A stretch of 64,000 bases of DNA from Rheinheimera sp. (GCF_030690345.1 NZ_JAUYGV010000006.1:124001-188000); one strand, 5' to 3'; positions 43,701 through 45,403 are shown, counted from the stretch's first letter. Numbers and translations: made by a program. The notes: generated by a model not told the origin, from the letters alone.

Positions 43701-45403
43701 GCATAGCCACGCTAACTGATATTCATATTGCCGGTGGGCTGCAGATTAGCTCAACGGCAGATGACTCAGCCCTCCGGGCAGACCGGCTGACGGTTGGCGA
43801 CGACCTGAGCTTGTCAGCGAACAGTAATCTGGGATTGGCTATACAACACGACACTCAGGTAACCGGCAATGTGTTACTTAATACCGGTAGTACCCTGGCG
43901 CTGTTAGACAGTCTGGGTGCAAATGAGGAGCAAGGCTTTGCTGCAGGAGAACCAACAAAGCTGCTTAAATTGGTGGTGCAAGGCAAGGTAGATATAGCGT
44001 TGGCCGCAAATGTTGATGCGAATGGCAAAGGCGACAGTTGGAGCGATAGCGATAAGCAGCGTTGCCATGCCGGTTTTACAACGCCCGCGACAATGTTCTG
44101 TAGCTTGGGTAGTTATGACCAGGCGTTAACTGCCGGCACTTCGGCAACGGGCAATAGCAAAGGCGGTGGCGTGGTCACTGTTAGCGCTGCCAGCATTCAA
44201 CTTGATGGCAATATCAGTGCTGTTGGCGTAAATGGCAATAACAGCAATGCCCGCCTGGCCTATGGTAGTGGTGGCTCAGTCCGGCTGGAAACGCCGGTGC
44301 TGACCGGCGCGGGCCAAATTAGCACTATTGGTGCTCAGGTTGACCGCAGTGGTTTTGCCGGCTACGAAAGTGGCGGGGGGCGTATTGCGGTATTTAGCCC
44401 GGATAACCAGTTTAGTGGCCGCTATTTAACAGCGCCGGATGCTTTGGCAACCCAAGCTGCCGGTGCCGGTACTGTATATCTGGCCAGCAATGCTCAGTCA
44501 GCAGGCCAGCTGTTAGTGGATAATGGCCAACAAGCTACGTCGCTGGCCGCAGGGGCGGGCACGGCTTTGGCACAACCCATCGGTCGTTGGCAATTGGGCT
44601 GTGTGCGGCAGGAAGCCGGCAATCAGTGGCGTCTAATACCACAGGACTACTGTGATGGCGAATATGGCGATCTGTGGCCGGAAAATAGCCTGGAAAATCG
44701 CCAGATTAGCACCGATGCCGACAATAATGATGCGCCATTACTGCGTATTATTGCTAACAGCCGCACCAGTTTACTGGTTGAATCCGGGCAGGACCTTAAC
44801 TACCTGGTGGGTAATTATATTGTTGGTGTCTATCAGTTCAGCAGCCTGCAGCTGTTAAACCACGCTTACCTGCAATTGGGTGAAGACCATCTGCGTGTAC
44901 TGGATACGGCCAGCAGTGTGGTACACAGTAGCAGCCGTCTGGTGCTGGGTGGCGCCAATACGCAACTGCGCGATTTACTGGCCCAATCTGGTGCTGATGT
45001 ACGCTATCTGGAGCAAGGCTGTGCAGATATCTACCGTGACAGCTATACCGGCTTACCAGACGAACTACGGATCGGTAGTCAGCAATATTATTCTGTCTCA
45101 ATCAGTGATAATAACCGGCTGTTTAGTTTAAATGTGCAACCGGACACTGAATTTTTCAGTCTGTTAATCAGAGGCAGCCGAAACAGCTGGTATACGCCTT
45201 ATAGCGATATGTATGTACGCTTTGGAGAGGCGCCAACTACTGCAGCCTATGATTGCAAAGCGGGCATCAGCACCAGTGCTGCCGAGCGCTGTCCTATAAA
45301 TAATCCGGTTGCGGGTACCTATTACATTTTAATCAATGAAAGATCATCATCAACCTCCGGCTATTTAACGGCAAATGCCTATATTACTGGCTGTAAACAG
45401 TAA
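7790..45403 (+). CDS. Giant multidomain secreted surface protein, 12,537 residues
   Basis: One open frame of 37.6 kb, roughly 1.3 MDa. The ATG at 7790 follows GGTGGA by 6 nt; an upstream TTG (7766) has no ribosome site and would spoil the signal peptide, which is MLRWVKG followed by a hydrophobic stretch with cleavage near CLA-SP. Regions in order: about 25 Ig-like units (residues 30-3150); seven super-modules of propeller, SbsA-like Ig, TIG, TIG (3210-7630); mixed Ig and propeller segments (7635-9950); a Big_1-like pair (9945-10200); a last SbsA-like Ig (10310-10410); thrombospondin type 3 calcium repeats (10520-10625); a Big_2-like unit; a large beta-rich region with a threefold repeat (10720-12370); a PPC domain (12410-12537). 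Cysteines are few and often paired, as in CVTC near residue 3160 and the CNVC-free propellers, fitting an oxidised location. No enzyme motif, transmembrane segment or sorting signal was seen. It is the first gene of the block; adhesion or fibre formation is inferred. Confidence 0.93.
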   Translation: MLRWVKGLPLSLASVYFVTAQCLASPLLDIRADRPLSADAEWQFSFSVTDCPAIAEVQLVAQPAVSLQPVHEDVAGLRCAYRFSWPSANNQPTVNVIWKDGTSQHYSEQFSAETNSPRLQIVQVAIENETSQQLVVRLLAEDDSDIAYVAVDVAGITASSLRQAGGVLGLAKSSSFASSQGVQRLYPQANQQQEFEIRLPLSASLSAEQIARDGLVLIDAYAMDAFGNRAAVSSIEYTGDQVSETPLSWRVFPEQLVINDVLQSMTILPYINYEFRGETLAGGAGVGVSYSSSLPDKVKVTADGVVYVSSDVGNVQADITVQYYGLPALTVPVTVDLTKRLSGLKFDTGSEGVALASLNKAYTLPPLLALFDDGTTAALGDRYPVTLSLPQTARGLLKLHADSLTALQPVSSDAPFMLSAELSANPQIRGEVAVSASDAIPQLQLNVPAKVEVDSRLVPEITALDDVAIHKVEVFLNELSIAQLYQAPYQVTIPVSQDMLGQSLKFSAIATDSAGQRSVMARAEAQVVLPEAAPIPDYQFEFPTENQRLVEQSPMRYQLAIPLGPIRTADVNTGIVRVEYFLDGNKVGEAARPTFVIREVATGPGKTEEHMFQLWQLDDQVPLSSLQLTSRAVFARIHMSNNQADSATRLIRIQQNQPPTLVLQTPQQDQDVVAGQPVNVVLTVSDDTLLAGTQISARFNNSEVFTKRIQDPIAIEQSATSIAAQQVSFALNIPLELLGSVQSLQLIATDFHGRETQTEPVRLKIKTDQPPTAAITQPVAGSSWVAGLPIEIMAAAADDIAVKSVEFYVNGQKQGTAVVPPYRYVYQSPQLQGSAQPLRLHVVATDGAGQRAQSQTVEVTLSQDEQPPVTQFVSPAVNRRQGEVAVSEVIEGKQIALKVSGYDNVGAVGYQISGLRKQGNRFALTGNAADVVSAQDVALQQIPGGSNAFSVLLLTEVPAYSHQQQGPDHYDVSVKVWDQRGNESQDLRRIAVIADAAPEVTELSSSRQQLTAAEQLTFSVFAVDDIAVSALALRLLNADGTVLWQAEQNADSGLVAANRSLAQFSVDFSTLALANVQQSLTVEATATDSAGQTSAARTMPLTLTADNDGPLSSINAPVPGSVLTAEQPINIQWAVKDLSPISKASLSVNGVVQKTLTGQANNFTETTSYSVGKVEQLTLTLHAEDKFGNRSERQWQYAVTAASAPEVSILSPASGTALMEGEAFAVSVNAADQGYVKTLTVELLADQQLLLKKTLNNTPNPSDAGKETSRFDLDLRLPHVPDGKALTLKATATNNFGVSNNDIAELTVINDTTAPDIVLQAPTEAQVLLQGETFSVQATASDDVYVRDVRPVLVDADGQYTAIAWRGLSQKRSVRSVTVPNPVTIGTTIVREIAVLEVKGELEIPPALWGAQDRQYRFMLIADDEGVNSTESAAIDVSLLADRQAPQIQLQSPLGNQVERQKVSVKVDISDNLAVAGYRIYWPGQADQPLAAAEGLAVASISVVPENDQSALILDLADFAPIPQQGKDIRLEIEAWDINNNRSSKTLSFSIVPDQPARISLQRAVPVQPVRGGYSYYQLLLEDDYASSQQPVLGAALLTSLSGIGQQRSVTADKVQQNNQASLNFNISYPEADSSWQLLSNDKLLLSVDAQQLSAQPAGLANLTLGSTLRLQQAGDWQFVLRWLNRSQCPAMWQEHRVSAATGLLLQQVLSADTAEAMLSIESLAGVPHPQLQKLHLSLNNQQTVDSVVDGVSLQPVSSRSVRLGIELADSLSASGSAFIAFSALHNFTGEHNNTVYQVTNELVPLTALAQHLQLFAVALDRNLDSVTLQTPLLNTPVAVDSEVPELQISQPGLESVVIAGQKLSLQALLGDNAQHLAALELQLNDELVSQHGVALFSERQQQKVQLPATLAAGSELSLLLTATDRMGHQTQQQLLLPVLENLPPELALKQFSAHRDIIDRARLEYAEFWVRSGADFSMTFQLQDDTGLQHFVIDRLLADGGRVNEFNQHFAVNCDADLITSANSKPKLRFSFNQSQEYEAVVTDNTGQQRSFRFIVHPQANVAPGIKIVSPAEQQYIAAGSFNLLVRMLATDDRSLEKQPVTIFADGVPMRILSANATAFNKLRDSDRVALEQIYDDYEARYGTAIADEFATSNSPHIRIIEAVLELPTTVIKANQQVRLTTQITDTEQATGADELHFIGAADDIKPQVALLSPGAGALLTEASTVQFDFRAFDNVKVERIELYQSYGMRSASQYRKLAYSSTPQRIIDNIPAFDFEAVTTLNIDTPLYQQPVTIPRLAQLYAMFDGAVVNDADKFDIWLSLVAVDVSGNRYQLEQAFQLKIDERPVVDIVSPLPQAAVVEHSRIAVNVHAYDDVGIDSVRATLLRGDEVVSTRRLTAAPYSYVFEAPALSDNAALNQLSIKVEALDSYGARFNDPDKHTAIETVSLRLVGDEVPVAEIATPLNGQQFIEGQNVLVQVNAVDDIGIASVSLTVNGLVTGPLTLSDVRWPYEFLVKLPYGQAGLDLQLSAEATELRYQGTPRIVRTPAVNLSVVQDSQAPELIIRQPQNAAMVSENGQLPYYLEVLDNVEVGVIKLGLQIDKNRDNQFSAEEVISQQFLLTAPYSGAIDVGSFAQYGVTDDSVQQLAMRLQVEASDGAGNKVSAAVDAVLRRNSPPVVDSIMLLDSRGLSLGNTTELTQGRRFVVSVNATDAEKGVDKIRLFRAVNPQTEQDFKPVAEDASAPFTFAQDSQQLSPGDILVYRAIATDIDGYQSALSAERRLTVVADTPPQAQIVQPANDNSFVIRGQTLDVFIEVTDDLGLEGIDRVQLLINDRPYVTLTQSYQGGDGQSGINNLFYASVAPPTDAAGIVLQAVAYDKLNQAGYSLPVHIGVVEDTVAPKIVNISPVSGDIMPAGKTVVSMVTVQDIGSVTERRVSQMWTREYQDSAGNWITLAQNERELSYDDQGGAQLGLAPSDPARHTYVYWSSFADGNIVSRQQKPNERVRVDTQVQAGAHTATYRAVYEVSLAQREARFWQPTLKAPLPLEAMPKDAARQVYYSKLAQFATGAQQQSLVAAWSVHAPYSQDPLLSPLTREQLTYKPQTGLFLADYYELEQPAEQGLRWLHSPLINGSAEIFAGTITGLAASDGIVVAAKAADTCVTCRNEVDFSKQLQRDMADFPDTGALYQDKAAQLLLFHKRNEDEQFGLPYVLTGQVDLPYSDTYNVTTAGQLALIANGAGGVQVVNIADLQAPYHVGFIKPDGFVRDVQVKGRYAFIAASYQGLVVADLASPGLQIVATLDTAGIANQMTIVGDSLYLTDMAAWQGNGALHVVNIADPLQPRLQKTIELRAGRSDYSNGGAGSVEVVGNKAYVTTFYRDQEGIAVEGLAEIIDLAVLNPALTDNSIPVLTHRPTAADDFVATDVQFALGRMQLAAGRQGIIDVDFPELTVTGHTPARDAQQVDTEQLSIRLEFSAALAEGQQLAELVRFSQGHPDIGQQLAEWFAWRFALNPDGSDNKRIIIGELVAGKTLQSSADYYVTVVAGTKPLTGYPLQADYQFRFMTQHAEAGLTPEFLALTPGQGDIGGGTEIEIQGRNFSADMQLELGGQPLRITRFVAAATAQDTDLITAVTVPNYPGPAALVLKKPHSAELVVPGAFIYVDMLKLTHVTPPFVSASQRGENDVVELAGYGFSPTVVLTARRHDGLGQAITQRVDNDRLRLYSAQRMQLRVPDFGQQFRGFVDLQLTDERGRSSVLPKALFYGGLSVNRLLETRRPLTMEQIQDYNSGKQTNYIDPLLLPPGRIAALASDARLGLAYVLGNGVNAEMVDSPEEVTEASYVNRYYAPGWLALVHYRPDALQDAAPMHGLGYYNFPQSLQVQTLALGAEHVYVSAKGATFPFIDYPYESDVYLLVLDRVNQLPDGEGEDNRAVVNSIRLPLEEAPKQLLVKDNLLLAVTDNSVLVINISAPAEPFISAVIDKITLDGTVYTPQIRQASIAGHSLALSGSFNLGIASRTGTVLLDLSRPELPVLGFSALTPQVASRWLSEHYLDGSDQLSSWRPSAANSWRKDKSYQAFGFNLPGKAMQLAAGETTALQFINTQKGGDPNNGYLALFDLTDPQRLPLQDVMTLCDAGCNWQTALLSQDAVAVASYDKGNRLALIDTYLLDLVHSYPQPDAAAVPLDAAIRLQFNRPLPFAGEADAQTFLTQYARLYWQDGTEQGQLTAVQYQWSAQQPAHVSLIPQQPLQPEQQYRLQLSQQPLSRRSAGLMDYQLNFTTALDSGNEPQILSIEPHRVSTEGGEVVVTLLEAAQQPLFSIAGRAGRVVSQQGNSYRVAVPAGKAGAAAMQLRDQRGFVTQKLAAVQYVEPLRLTAVTPAVGGVGGGTKVTISGKGFEPGTEQLQLWFGEVEVPATSIKVLDTGRLEVITPAGSLGKVDIRVRYRDGREQRLQQAFEYRMLGAYQLDGKGAIYDQYLDPSASYLFAAAGTRGVLLYNLQQAQQGEPALVTELALPDSLAALGIDGYFERGYDRIFVSAARLDADGQPEAGSAQLLVYAIDNDDIARLTLVKTLPLGARFAKGLLAENYAVTLAAAETGLALADAYLHNKLYIAQQAALPAQHSALDVAAIWLGEQQRYTLVAAGDYDFSARKLRSSAGSSGGVYLFAHHAERGLQLVSSVNLPGSRVVVQGQLAVVAAGDAGALIIDYANPREPVVLARLAEYGHVYDVALNGSLLYLALGESGIKAFDISNAKAPKVLPGLVSEGADIRVLTASSYSVLAAGSQAQGSQHRILSFNDVALTVIGLSPLSRLLGADDIIRLRFNKAIDLWPDNLNKFVVTDEQGQRIAAQTTIVNNDAEIRLTANNLQSGQLLNLTAQAGVKSVKPLGGDRYLTLYEMTSRQQFRLRYAGVQLEALVLQDVLPRRAQAGIATAMTLTVSGWPQRHDTPQIRVGGVVAEQVSVQRSEQNERLALLHFSLPALQQPGLYDLDISVPVQGVVLTGRMQGAVVVDAALTATGVLPLWTDVKGGDWIDLYGSGFEPGNSVQQGTSVTVGAVKASGVRVLSSNWLRFVAPRNPSGRHRITVTNRTAEQRVTDESLTLGYGMARLSGVAMANTSPHKLLLDASSGLAFADGGYFSQGYSNETFNGYTLPDKVLAMSVDMNNRHQPLLVGGVPSINFTKAEQEQFAKDLLKMALLRKQLLGDPLTEQEEAMLAEGITPRAYSFDALSLQQYHQPLAEAGERRNSVLVATGNGGVYQLGSDEANGMPILMRELLPKRGGEPLTSAVAGRDYAVFAAGLTPGASTADIPECANVTVPAERAALNMLSMLDSADPVLLGEKLAIPGSHSLYLADDGWLYAGGLYQALEWQPAAGCELLDFNTIAPGIDNAGQLHQVLGINLFDPLLQRSLLLDSNVYDMVWFGDYLLLAAGSKGVALVKPERPEQVRYLQLTSADQAQPGRVIGLELLGSSLLVANDAGGVLLFDLSDLDRPQLLSAGTQLQAKDLAVFKDRVVVAQGQSGISMLDLPGALVTSASVAEQGILGNNVPLQIQFNELMSVESLQQAFSLQDVTTAETVSVQLLADDLQNGAASRFTLQFSAQDNHQYRLLLNTGKNARGGQLLAPFGLQFSYRDTPQPLLHASRNGAVRRGVPGEISLQGAAIQSDATLWLGSYQVPFSWHDDSHITVSSQALDMLGMAPGSYPVKLEQNGLTATLFGAVMLADSYSEAKVKLSAESGPLNGGNTLTISFDKAALLPGTKVMLQSRSGKVVETEQADDGYYLVNLEDDVLTPHSFSFRLPMSLQPEVYDVYLRHGTELFKAGEYSYQIQRGRLIDLPNYPPMTIGAMAVRDELLYVGVGQGANPSAANPYLMPYGFEVYDVSLAEFPVRLAQLPLSSSVTGMVLAGELAVLSAAEAGVLLIDIADASQPYLIKTLPLTGYRANGIALNSGQQLIAVAAASDLGDGFIRFLDLHSTELAPKSGFATIHFNQGELQGRPLQLQWLNDELYVVFERDGQLYLAIFDGFGEQLSYRVQAIDRASYEGGAVQLLVQQDGISLSMQGRLLRLSRAEDGRFVTSYWETLPNGGSLMQHNGFSFIATEHGFQQLITPGLRLVAMTPQAGAVVVPHDVLRLDFDNFIVTNAAELAAWVSITDSAGQPLAGYSLEGINTLTGGQLFITLPDSWQPQDIVLKLDAALQNLNGQTLGRQLSYGFQYRQQLRPQLQQVQRLDSNGKPVGRYFHADGSELAVLQGRGFGSDATAVQVRIAGQLIPADAITAINDQQITLQMPKLYLAEPTAPITVAVARSDIVSELVGAAIVMPAVTLQDISPLTGPPQGGNWVSLRGYGFTPHTQVTVGANPVNALRIRSDYLLEVMMPAGRFGYADILVNNPQFPDEWAGFDQAYFYADAELASVDLADDAENPVAAMLVRDQLLYAVTGGDYKLLDTDGKLIRQFSTQNSELLVLDLTDPLKPAVIEREFANARYSYHFKTKLAPQGFVAMAAYEHFLFIAGDRKLYQFDISQGAMPVLLQEYQLASPVKALEVSKGALYVATTTSVDVLTFTDAGELRLLTRLNNSALGGWVSRLVLTEQQLWLLQPSQRQVLALELDSGRFDIVKRITLTDRFNKRLPAADILPLGDILLVSTAEQATVEVFDTFSGQHLTGLKLAYLLRNGELHAGRLLRQGQQLYVAAGHGDLQQFDISDWLNGRFNRDIALGNYFAVTGAVKEVVARPDTLFAGVAYLRDNKGQPQESPQQRPSTASHIGGGVYSFRNDSLQVLQHQPLGNGILHQQQSLQIQFNRLLDNQQLTGQRDSLFEVTLSGAKVAGHWYSEVHQLGSLLRFEPAQGWQHEKEYQVRVRAVLRDLNGRTLGNDYRFRFRYDDAPKPVIDYLEPAIGSWRGGMQVKLHGQGLTAHTAVEIGGQQVAPADITVVSEQQLLLKLPALAEKPAQNRVVGARVSTGLSSTVLPLAFTYVTDPLIERVGRYQAGSGQVNSADQQFVLNEDAMLGIVGQGFSRYSRVLINGLPQADVQVKSDQLLVLPLPADILGTLNVSINNEFDKLTTASNQQLSVVIGQSDQQQGVKLMARSGQLLALASADQVQLFGLGAQRHYIGQIALPHSVSALALDQHWLLVQTTDGSSSLYDLRDPYLPQQVNRLQHEGISGGQLQLASGNLLWKLPEQLRLGNLYAQDLLVIDGHYLDAILSADQLIVLRSDKLQVYRLWQLEQPVQELALPMLQSGRLQRDGNRLWLVSDQLLKLYDLSPLPEQAPGETGSMALSPALQMLQLSGELALARSNNSWQLYDIDLSGQQLSLRPLAGFDFSQALQQVSFSTDLVEWLDSRGYGAAALPLANASAFMPLQAQHNLQTLQLQLSLWRQDWRNVSLQLSDQLAQPLPGYTDWFDQSLLFEPYSPGYVLGNRYQVQLQGLPLSAVAGADVSFDLPWAFSTHTSFAQGPAQAQRLIPANTIAGRQTSFTVQGVNLHTLTSLQLGPLTVDSNSWQVNDNGTELQFSAALAQAGLFSLHLYQAQAESFLPAAVLVAEALAVDSVASDNGRGTTLLSDSGGNTLTVQGKGFSGDLTVHLLAPARFDQPGRSNQLSYRMENGRLLVSTPATEPGLSYQLHIIKASTGEAVTADVSFTAIDDTPPRISQWQAFDYNNGLTLHGSEPLRAQQFSVQRQMQDYSGAAAENISADFELVSLNNRVILRLKEGRQLLHNAVYQLTISGISDLADNLALPLNSSIAPLFSADGAVAQSFTSRDTLAPRQLQLTLADGRAATPAVSLTRGRSYSFIAQALDNISANNQLKYSYRLSRDGGVQFGAYQPFTAGFNVHIDKDVSQLVLRVKVVDAAANVTEQDYSLAVVDPVVNIGAVQTTPAQVEELTAATIRLPLSGDTDLISEVNLQLNGRWYRAQLQPGATEASASLLYMHPRLAELNGNDQMQLLTQVKFGYGASKQQADSYQLYLDVTPPEVAIVSPKQGDRLPIGEPAEVLLKVFDRYGIETVEMAVNGGAFQSLAQSNRFSFTPTSEDAVTLQARAQDPNGNMAVSEAVTIRPFDASRGEPELAILSPENGSQLRSGQRITLELMLRNLQQASLSLQLGADPLHPANPAVIQLSRTEQEPERFMLEVTLPQTAEDAVVLLLLQDGALSARRFINLVPDDGVNEQAQLQTLPQHKVLSGTGLRVTGEVPADMADYSDQSELIISDNGSLHSLPLAPLADIVTIQPHDVAVASGVTLQSVLRDLSGNENRQQSALDLLPYLQDEAELAATQPAADEQLVQLLPVRFDDRLAMLSLYQQNNGGYRLADETGQWWHSNNGARLEQVFAGRSALFIQDNLQGQRRLLQLPYQAQAQATEQPLFGELVGSIGDHAIVQYGRLLTLQQPDNPQHQLTGYQFDDDITAVAQWQHQIWVLAGDTLQLLHLDAQHNALRAVASYTVPYSDGLAVHDGQLYLWQQQSLQVYQQANADSLALLSEQQLPGQVVQSSAEQDYVWLKLLDPVLGYYWLAFEQQDVVAVLPWQQSLAFGHQQLYRFSAGQLWQQRKVTAAAPEPEDINLQASATELVLQLPSGWTDDYRLRISNAQGDTLSSRWLDVDQLAVQRQHAGSTLTVQLLTEAGVEVQQQLVLDNLAFTAPAMLQSALPSRLAQGALVPLSLQLSDEARLLSSSLADGSPLLRLANTLHSTYAVAEQDGSAELSWQLNQQTFAAQVERVANDPAQSRITLLQPDNNSAVAGGKPLQLRYLAEGVAEHELRFIELALTDVNGTVLSRLLSDKTSGDISLRLPVVTQASAFYLRARVYFGTEHYYAQDRVGIRVQPQRNPLQFGLQGIGDRVYAGSTVEVTADRSLAAGQRLTLTAIDADGNVLASAEQRLRLLVPDTSTLQIRASLSDAAGNQHQLDKQVQVLRAYSFSQAPAGQPFSQVLQTTDALYLTQRERLLDQQGTLLHRFNASVDALIPLQDRWLVALRGMGLQFIDPEQQYQVLGQYNSQQQFTQLASLGELAWAADTAGNLEQFSVQGNSLQLQQQLTLGQVYQLSAGLDGVLALTEQGLYQLPLDGQSQSRLVLANNAQFSHFALQDEAIWLAGNAKLVRIDQQGETQQWTMPWSEAQALLSRDNELWLYDGANLLQLDIRSARQPYVIGRFPLAFTMPLQLSANSLLSGDGRQLSLTALPAEARSLFKTAQAKGNTRQVAIQHGHYLAAARGYAVQSYYDLPALDKTGLYPSPYSSDYRLLRTTANGVWGYDDISGNLTDLSQARLVLKQPQLSDFAADAQRLVMAVGDALRIYSADGKQAITTITVSQGDNIRALALSEQLIYVLTDAGTVYAVQTGPMPFDEFNLEIKTLLASAQQAHTIVLAGDYLLLASAAGLQRLSLVDAEVQPLTVGAVQALAYDQGRVWFSQGSKLYQLRLDSFSQPQLMYQAAQDIPAIALDKGEVLLAQQLAGIELLWLGNNAVTALPQMQTPFSGQVFQNGQLISLAVSETDALQAVDYLVNDEVVSRTSAPPFDAQILVPSTLHNGKAFTVRSRALTQQGEIVYSLPRRVMLQSDNLPVHDFTVDLAFNNPSYVPTPLRVVANVNNASLPLQQVEFYLAEQSDGPYTLMRKHYGPDFIVRLDLAQSAQPRYIKARAVDIYGNQVESASMPVSRLADQAAPVGQLTLQSTIDAQDQVPDSQPYAIAVTVADIGSGTEQALLKRNGQVIWAGFDNGSSVVNQAKPVLGQQYLYQLEMRDNAGNTATTSLTVDVVADAYPQLQLLNSPAQVLEQSEFSVTLVQSDDVGLAKVKLSWPGFERDYVLAGKTQQQTYRIADLRQDRLQQAVNQTLTLTLTDNIGQQTTLTQPIQVVPDLPPQPQLMQLSVPQAAIYGRNLPLSLRALDQVDDAGAQQLDTRLLVSYNGSVQQEQQLCRPMPGPLCSANMSSQLAMPVTEVQGDQVQLQVAFTDRMGQRSVSEAVSINLTQKPNLIEFSVAGEPGINPAELDSGASGSYQVRVADIAQRPVALQRVNWFKLAPDGSETYLASSETDAAGLARFSWLTLGEKVGAYQLLTKLVDHNAIQPAVHSVAILPGMPFALQVSHIAPVQAAKTTQLQLELVDAAQNLIYNRDDFNVTLGFDAPGFHFAFADGLQLRQRYDDQGVYLGEAAQIRLFAGKAAVEVTVPERADVYQLQLLASEPPGLQLHYQPYLAQPQFSEVEQIPLQVIAAEAALLELSIAQLDNHPLGRQDVLEAGEQVHVAVQLTDNYGNAVSHVVADGQPQDANLTLQFGVTGTALFANGSNSTELTLNAGSGRLTLGSEQAEQVIVSLLSEPGFAINAFAELTLDFVKRLPAVQQVILEAAHQSEITPVLLSFTEAVTAPVDSQWLRITNPNGELVAGEFSQDTPQQLRFVPAQPLTLYTQYRFDTTASALLGELESDPVLPQQGSFLTAAMSLPEQQQPYLLSEIQQQLTVSIGQDVPSRQQVQLELHIDGEPQSFNAQQPQYLAPRTSIEQEGELVILEIHEPAVLQPWAVAAEQQQSLLVANTIALPRLSLEGDYDADGLPNLFEHQLGLNPTRRDSDGNGVDDGDEDYDNDGLSNLLELELGTDARNPDSDDDGLSDGAEYQLGTEPLLKDSDGDGIPDAVEVHFGSDPTRADSRAVDPAAVTAITVTPKELVYNLNQDSGDVYLTVKARVLVAGRSYDIDVSDVGYYALQLSSADEAVALPGFDGFTPVGAGISTLTVGFGLHSDTARLTVLQRNSMGDVSWQDEDPQFDSPISVDNMTASGRVNLTVAGDITVDGNLLLEADTELMIEADSLTIEGDVILQPGSRLLLLLKQDLAIAGSVTQDNAVIELAQFNIDIGGSLQISGDSELYARKLTVRTDSALLPGSYLLLALTDGWHTTGDQWLYGNIEAARADAELQQLYPLALHVGQKLTATGAIDAAGAGYPAGYGVGFIEGRCLGRHADDKMQQHESDNEEYRQLQMAGINDIAAQRDCAYGNYRQPMLAGAGGVQGAGGGAVHITANRLSLDRDDYRDWINIAGGTDAADGSAFIDVHELQVLNVGKMVRGKEIYDWDERDTAGGAGRAAVKAELWDIQLSDDDCDGCEPPPLMPQRNTTELASESGAQRQSINLAAQTEADVVVAANKVLGRIRQAVEHCYEGCEPLSAGTAFVQAPEDISLLAVGKQQIFAQPTLMGLQSSVAQKATVSASAITQSAQSLDDLLDIAADYLPSRTRLLTVGKHQLQTVTALGEGRWQLHVDGQPWLSNSVEYGRALTGATVRLTDSQQQSLDLTIEANSANSLTVHSAEDLTSFGAAQIQGVHKLTELWLDGTLDLADDLLEVGQLWPGYNAALRASLSSEHVQGLLDRDDITDFLLATDQPLLLNSVPSYKSFTLVAPVIRVLNEVDLAHVRLIASELLQFDQSVTIDSYASVLSQGDISIGGDLHYQSWTAENFRLAGKLIVAGDANLFGPVTFDGALAKSAVPLNAQVEVGGKLYLESWSGDIRVINGGGKPMTTDDADATLAGWHASAPIPATESAQSIGNYRRPQSFGYGALLSADCHNDACPEGAYGGGRLHIKAAELELNGSISVDASAQEWYQPSMVRASLAGSDNVSAGNAEAKPEPASADAETTVLLPSAGGSVLIETGLFSGGSNGSITAYSTDYSEQTPLGSGGRIGILATENQFDGYIGIVSDANTSFTTGTVFMQSATQQYGELQLKGVWNDSETPWLQLPTVGQHAISGVESLPAQQWRITAAAANWPLTLDNQHVGLAGAYVMLDAAQADAALYKVLSSTADSLLVESAADLSGYHGKTLQGVHVFDRIELGDAVRLDIGNDRLLVLDIEGSEIGNYVKLVAADVAPELVQRIQDNNGAVMPRNLTLDSLTLLSGSEQIAARHLVINGDIQLQGGAQLTSKATDSLTINGNVILSDDSSWQQQIAGAKLKISGQVLLTGNSQWLMTTLLHSVELEQSVTLSNAARLVMYASETIELAADLVVAGQASARIATLTDIHIAGGLQISSTADDSALRADRLTVGDDLSLSANSNLGLAIQHDTQVTGNVLLNTGSTLALLDSLGANEEQGFAAGEPTKLLKLVVQGKVDIALAANVDANGKGDSWSDSDKQRCHAGFTTPATMFCSLGSYDQALTAGTSATGNSKGGGVVTVSAASIQLDGNISAVGVNGNNSNARLAYGSGGSVRLETPVLTGAGQISTIGAQVDRSGFAGYESGGGRIAVFSPDNQFSGRYLTAPDALATQAAGAGTVYLASNAQSAGQLLVDNGQQATSLAAGAGTALAQPIGRWQLGCVRQEAGNQWRLIPQDYCDGEYGDLWPENSLENRQISTDADNNDAPLLRIIANSRTSLLVESGQDLNYLVGNYIVGVYQFSSLQLLNHAYLQLGEDHLRVLDTASSVVHSSSRLVLGGANTQLRDLLAQSGADVRYLEQGCADIYRDSYTGLPDELRIGSQQYYSVSISDNNRLFSLNVQPDTEFFSLLIRGSRNSWYTPYSDMYVRFGEAPTTAAYDCKAGISTSAAERCPINNPVAGTYYILINERSSSTSGYLTANAYITGCKQ
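7880..17260 (+). repeat. Array of about 25 Ig-like units in the giant protein
   Basis: Protein-level repeats of 90-140 residues. Many begin with a Pro-Pro/Ala-Pro linker and a strand, such as PPTAAITQPVAGSSWVAG, APEVSILSPASGTALMEG or RPVVDIVSPLPQAAVVE. A DD(I/V)-type turn follows (AADDIAVKSVEFYVNG), and a closing strand of the type ATDGAGQ. This is the bacterial Ig-like (Big_7/Big_2-like) pattern. Copies are strongly diverged at DNA level, with no exact tandem repeat seen, so the array is old or under pressure against recombination. The count is by eye. Confidence 0.8.
17420..30690 (+). repeat. Sevenfold super-module: propeller, SbsA-like Ig, TIG, TIG
   Basis: Each copy is about 1.8-2.3 kb. 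It opens with LVIVD-type propeller blades (for example AGGVQVVNIADLQAPYHVGF). An SbsA-like Ig unit follows (IRLEFSAAL, YYVTV), then a TIG unit and usually a second one (TPAVGGVGGGTKVTISGKGF; LSPLTGPPQGGNWVSLRGYGF-like). Approximate starts of the propellers are 17420, 19080, 21150, 23090, 25250, 26990 and 28970. The order is kept in all seven, while sequence identity between copies is low. Boundaries are by eye, and the second TIG of copies 4 and 7 is less clear. Confidence 0.75.
39345..39665 (+). other. Thrombospondin type 3 calcium-binding repeats in the giant protein
   Basis: Around residues 10520-10625 are four to five Asp-rich loops: DYDADGLPNLFEH, DSDGNGVDDGDEDYDNDG, DSDDDGLSDGAEY and DSDGDGIPDAVEV. 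Their DxDxDG spacing is the TSP3 calcium-binding pattern. Calcium would stiffen this hinge between the Ig/propeller part and the C-terminal beta-rich part. The same type of loop occurs once in the lipoprotein encoded downstream. Confidence 0.9.
39960..44920 (+). repeat. Beta-rich region with threefold repeat in the giant protein
   Basis: The region opens with short regular strands (VNLTVAGDITVDGNLLLEAD, then ADSLTIEGDVILQPGSRL) of parallel beta-helix style. Three related blocks end in the same unit: (L/T)xVxSAxDLxxxxGxxxxGVxxFxxLxL followed by LxLGxDxLxVLD. These units lie near 41600-41720, 43085-43220 and 44770-44910. Blocks two and three also carry Gly-rich GSGGRIGI or ESGGGRIAVF, then an (A/T)GTV(F/Y) strand. 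This looks like duplicated adhesin- or beta-helix-type modules; the exact family is not recognised. Confidence 0.7.
45050..45400 (+). other. C-terminal PPC (bacterial pre-peptidase C-terminal) domain of the giant protein
   Basis: The last 115 residues fit the PPC domain: QQYYSVSISDNN, then FSLLIRGS, SDMYVRFGEAPTTAAYDC, NNPVAGTYYILIN. PPC domains are common at the ends of proteases and other proteins exported by type II secretion in marine gammaproteobacteria. Here it is the very end of a giant non-protease. This hints at export by type II secretion but does not prove it. Confidence 0.88.
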